Assembly: GCA_002336725.1 (NCBI GenBank)
Contig: DDEO01000010.1
Location: forward strand, 1-6,469
Source of the DNA: Bacteroidetes bacterium UBA1952
GTDB lineage: Bacteria; Bacteroidota; Bacteroidia; Chitinophagales; Chitinophagaceae
Length of the DNA: 6,469 bases
Reading direction: 5' to 3'
Made by a program: the position numbers and the translations under genes. The notes beneath the pieces were generated by a model. That model was given only the letters and a program-made list of their open reading frames with translations. It did not search any database and was not told the DNA's origin. Positions within the stretch are counted from its first letter, which is position 1. The number at the start of each line of letters is the position of its first letter. Shown here piece after piece: positions 4,707-6,469 of this stretch.

Positions 4707-4749
4707 GACCTGACAGGCATCCTACGCTTCGCTTCGGACCTGTCAGGTC
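4707..4749 (-). repeat. GACCTGACAGGTC-family palindromic repeat, copy 2 (inverted)
   Basis: Read on the minus strand, the first 13 nt and last 14 nt are identical to copy 1 (4431-4478), but the core is a different 16-nt sequence containing two GAAGC words. It ends 1 nt from the stop codon of the MgtC-family gene, so it forms the immediate 3' end of that transcript and could act as a stabilising or terminating hairpin, although no T-run follows. Confidence 0.85.
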
Positions 4750-4750
4750 T

Positions 4751-5419
4751 CTACCCCACCCACACCACTTCTTTCACGGCTTCATCGCTGTGTAATTGCG
4801 ACATAATCCGACTGCGGTGCGTGTTCGGCAGCCATTTGAAAGCAAAGGTGATGAGATAATCTTTGCCCATTCGCTCCAGCGTGCAGGACGCAACACTCAC
4901 TTCTTCCTGCTCAAAGATTTCGTTGAGGATGTTCAGAGATTTCTCTTCGGTCAGCGTAGTGATGCGCAGGGTTTTCTTTTTAAAACGTTGCGCAAATCGG
5001 GCTTCTAACGGCTGAATAATCCACAGGATGAAAAGCGCGAGTATGGTAGCGGCTACGGCGGCGAAATACATCCCGCCGCCCGTTGCCAGCCCAATGCCCG
5101 CTACCGTCCAGAGGCCTGCCGCTGTGGTGAGGCCGCGCACCACGCCCTGCTTCAAAAACAGAATCGTCCCCGCGCCGATAAAGCCGATGCCGCTCACCAC
5201 TTGTGCCGCCACGCGCGACGGGTCTAAGCCTACGCCTTCTTTGCCCAGCACTTCGTTGAAGCCGTGTGCCGAGACCATCATAATGAGCGCCGAACCCATG
5301 CACACCATCATGTGGGTGCGCATCCCTGCCGTCCAGTTTTTGCGCTCGCGCTCCAGGCCAATGGCCGCGCCAAAAAGGGTGGCCAGTGCCAGCCGCAGGG
5401 CTATTTCGGTTGTTTCCAT
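4751..5419 (-). CDS. MgtC/SapB family membrane protein
   Basis: A 222-residue integral membrane protein of the MgtC/SapB/YhiD family, which is tied to growth at low Mg and, in pathogens, to modulation of the F-ATPase; its biochemical activity is debated and chromosomal members in free-living bacteria are often uncharacterised. The N-terminal domain has hydrophobic segments near 6-21, 36-52, 70-90, 98-112 and 115-136. The family motifs are GLERE (21-25) with Arg34, DPSRVAAQVVSGIGFIGAG (66-84) and GLTTAAGLW (96-104). Residues 149-222 form a soluble C-terminal domain of ACT-like size seen in many members. The open frame extends upstream to 5566, but the extra 49 residues come from intergenic repeat sequence and lack family similarity; the ATG at 5419 puts the first TM at its usual position. 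It lies downstream of gpmI on the same strand, separated by 449 bp of repeats, so independent transcription is likely. Confidence 0.92.
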   Translation of the reverse strand: METTEIALRLALATLFGAAIGLERERKNWTAGMRTHMMVCMGSALIMMVSAHGFNEVLGKEGVGLDPSRVAAQVVSGIGFIGAGTILFLKQGVVRGLTTAAGLWTVAGIGLATGGGMYFAAVAATILALFILWIIQPLEARFAQRFKKKTLRITTLTEEKSLNILNEIFEQEEVSVASCTLERMGKDYLITFAFKWLPNTHRSRIMSQLHSDEAVKEVVWVG

Positions 5420-5480
5420 GCTGTAAGTCGTTGGTGATAAGGGAGAGGCACAAGGCTGTGGTGCAGAATGTGTCAAATGG

Positions 5481-5547
5481 AACGCGGATAAAACGGATGC
5501 CGACGGATTTTCGCTGATGAATAAATCCGTGAAGATCTGTATCAACC
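5481..5547 (+). repeat. ATCCGTG-family repeat, second copy
   Basis: Contains the 24-nt block 5505-5528 that matches the minus strand of 2974-2997 at 21 of 24 positions, flanked by further CGGAT and AATCCGTG words. It lacks the GTGGTCTATTCT end of the copy near miaA, so it is a diverged or partial member. Confidence 0.65.
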
Positions 5548-5549
5548 CG

Positions 5550-5714
5550 TTCGGCGAAAGCTGCAACGTGCGATTTTCGTCGGGTTACGGTCTTCGTTTG
5601 GCGAACCCGCAAAATGCGTGGGTTCGTCGGATTGCGGTCTTCGTTCGGCGAAAGCTGCGCTTTCGTCGGAGTAGGGTGCAGGCTGTGTTCGGCGAAAGCT
5701 GTGCTTTCTTCGGA
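5550..5714 (+). repeat. Array of four related hairpins (TTCGGCGAA family)
   Basis: Four units at 5550-5584, 5597-5631, 5644-5670 and 5688-5714 begin with TTCGGCGAA (one has TTTGGCGAA) and end with TTCGTCGGA or a one-base variant. The middle varies but stays self-complementary. Linkers are conserved in pairs: TTACGGTCTTCG and TTGCGGTCTTCG, then two 17-nt linkers (5671-5687, 5715-5731) sharing GTGCAGGCTGTG. Unit starts are spaced 47, 47 and 44 nt. On the + strand the outer stems pair using G-U at fixed places; on the - strand those become A-C mismatches. Confidence 0.8.
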
Positions 5715-5719
5715 TTATA

Positions 5720-5760
5720 GTGCAGGCTGTGCCTGCATATAAAGCAGGCACAGCCTGCAC
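5720..5760. repeat. Perfect 17-bp inverted repeat with 7-nt loop
   Basis: GTGCAGGCTGTGCCTGC (5720-5736) and its exact complement (5744-5760) surround ATATAAA. The pairing extends outward by TAT/ATA past one mismatch. The left arm reuses the GTGCAGGCTGTG linker word of the hairpin array. There is no T-run after the stem on either strand, so it is not a classical terminator. Confidence 0.9.
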
Positions 5761-5815
5761 CATAGCACGACATAGGCGAAGCCTATGCCGAACAGCCTGC
5801 ACCATAGCACGACAT
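5751..5815 (+). repeat. 23-bp direct repeat pair around a small hairpin
   Basis: The same 23 nt, starting CAGCCTGCACC, occur at 5751-5773 and 5793-5815. Between and overlapping them is the perfect hairpin CATAGGC-GAA-GCCTATG (5771-5787). The first copy overlaps the right arm of the 17-bp inverted repeat, indicating duplication or nested insertion. Confidence 0.85.
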
Positions 5816-5868
5816 CGTGTAGGGTGGGATACCGAACGGATGCCGGCATCTCCGCGTTCCAAAAAAAC

Positions 5869-6469
5869 TTACACCAACACCTTCCCCGTCATCTCAGCCG
5901 GAATGGCCACGCCCATACGCGCCAAAATGGTCGGTGCCATATCGCCGAGCTTTCCGTCTTTGATTTCCGGAATTTCTTCGTTGGAAATCAAGAAGAACGG
6001 CACGGGATTAAGGCTGTGCGCCGTGTTGGGCGAGCCGTCGGGATTGACCATAAAATCCGAGTTGCCGTGGTCGGCGGTGAGGAACACCTCGTAGCCATGC
6101 GCCAGCGCCAGCGGCACGATGCGCGCCACGCAGGCATCCACCGTCTCGGCGGCGCGAATGGCCGCGCCCCATACGCCGGTATGGCCCACCATATCGGCGT
6201 TGGCAAAGTTGAGGCAGATGAAATCGGCGCTTTCCTTTTCAATTTCCGGCAGGATAGCATCGGTGATTTCCAATGCGCTCATCTCCGGCTTCAGGTCATA
6301 GGTCGGCACGTCTTTGGGCGAAGGAATGAGGATGCGGTTTTCTTCGTCGAAAGGCATTTCCCTTCCGCCCGAAAAAAAGAAAGTTACGTGCGGGTATTTC
6401 TCCGTTTCTGCAATGCGGATTTGCTTTTTGCCTGCGTTTTGCAATACCTCGCCCAGCGTATTGTTCAGG
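5869..6469 (-). CDS. gpmI: 2,3-bisphosphoglycerate-independent phosphoglycerate mutase (C-terminal part)
   Basis: Interconverts 3- and 2-phosphoglycerate in glycolysis and gluconeogenesis using two Mn ions and a phosphoserine intermediate. Only the last 199 codons (from 6468) are in the window; the full enzyme is about 510 residues, so its N-terminal half with the catalytic Ser and the true start lie beyond the right edge. The frame is open to the edge and begins LNNTLGEV, typical of mid-protein GpmI. Visible motifs, numbered from that point, are RIAETEKYPHVTFFFSGG (18-35), NFANADMVGHTG (87-98, metal ligands Asp92 and His96), TADHGN (131-136, Asp133-His134) and TAHS (149-152, His151). The C-terminus is intact, ending TGKVLV. 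The stop is 8 bp from the boundary of the palindrome cluster, so its mRNA would run into those hairpins. Confidence 0.97.
   Translation of the reverse strand, partial: LNNTLGEVLQNAGKKQIRIAETEKYPHVTFFFSGGREMPFDEENRILIPSPKDVPTYDLKPEMSALEITDAILPEIEKESADFICLNFANADMVGHTGVWGAAIRAAETVDACVARIVPLALAHGYEVFLTADHGNSDFMVNPDGSPNTAHSLNPVPFFLISNEEIPEIKDGKLGDMAPTILARMGVAIPAEMTGKVLV

Larger units (their letters stand above)
5478..5861. repeat. Composite palindrome cluster bounded by 11-bp inverted repeats
   Basis: TGGAACGCGGA (5478-5488) and TCCGCGTTCCA (5851-5861) are perfect inverted repeats 384 bp apart, each followed inward by a GATGCCG-like word at slightly different spacing. Everything between them is repeat DNA: an ATCCGTG-family block, four related hairpins, a 17-bp perfect palindrome and a 23-bp direct repeat. 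No conserved protein is recognisable here on either strand. It fills most of the gap between gpmI (stop 8 bp away) and the mgtC-like gene (start 59 bp away). It may be a non-autonomous element or nested insertions. The first 58 bp of the gap (5420-5477) show nothing recognisable. Confidence 0.6.

Noticed and set aside
5550..5760. CRISPR-like array with 44-47-nt period
   Set aside because: The conserved parts are short ends and linkers, and the variable parts are self-complementary, which spacers are not. No cas gene is in the window.
5542..5862. Possible 106-residue Arg-rich protein on the minus strand
   Set aside because: It is entirely composed of translated palindromic repeats (repeated RR and YSDE-like words) with no conserved domain; repeats can keep frames open by chance.
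5720..6094. Possible 124-residue protein on the plus strand
   Set aside because: It starts in the palindrome cluster and then runs antisense through gpmI; its open frame reflects gpmI codon structure.

Overview
The window looks like a chromosomal segment of a Bacteroidota bacterium with moderate-to-high GC. Three things point there: several promoter candidates match the Bacteroidota -7 consensus TAnnTTTG, Shine-Dalgarno sequences are generally weak, and the protein repertoire fits (short two-TM phosphatidylserine decarboxylase, DUF2171 protein, pRiA4b ORF-3-like protein, stand-alone four-helix-bundle protein). Genus cannot be fixed from the sequence alone.

Layout. 1-598: a gene for a four-helix-bundle (S23/IVS-type) protein between near-perfect inverted repeats, followed by a 10-bp-phased ATCAAC array. 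This looks like a small inserted element, cut by the left window edge. 630-1562 (+): psd, then a small exported Cys/Lys-rich protein, closed by a perfectly palindromic terminator. 1643-3634 (-): a DUF2171 protein, miaA (tRNA dimethylallyltransferase) and a pRiA4b ORF-3-like protein, with a long imperfect palindromic repeat between the last two. 3714-4428 (+): rpmI-rplT (ribosomal proteins L35 and L20) with their own promoter and terminator and no infC in front. 4431-4749: a gene-free stretch of about 320 bp made largely of palindromic repeats. 4751-5419 (-): an MgtC/SapB family membrane protein. 5420-5868: a gene-free stretch dominated by a composite palindrome cluster bounded by 11-bp inverted repeats. 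5869-6469 (-): the C-terminal part of gpmI (cofactor-independent phosphoglycerate mutase), cut by the right edge.

The protein genes are mostly ordinary housekeeping functions: membrane lipid synthesis, tRNA modification, ribosome assembly, glycolysis and possibly Mg homeostasis. They do not form one pathway. The unusual content is between the genes. It comprises the inverted-repeat-bounded four-helix-bundle unit, two repeat families with conserved ends around a variable self-complementary core (GACCTGACAGGTC family and TTCGGCGAA family), a dispersed ATCCGTG-type repeat present at two loci, and strong local enrichment of the 8-bp palindrome TTCCGGAA. All functional readings of these repeats are inference from sequence symmetry.
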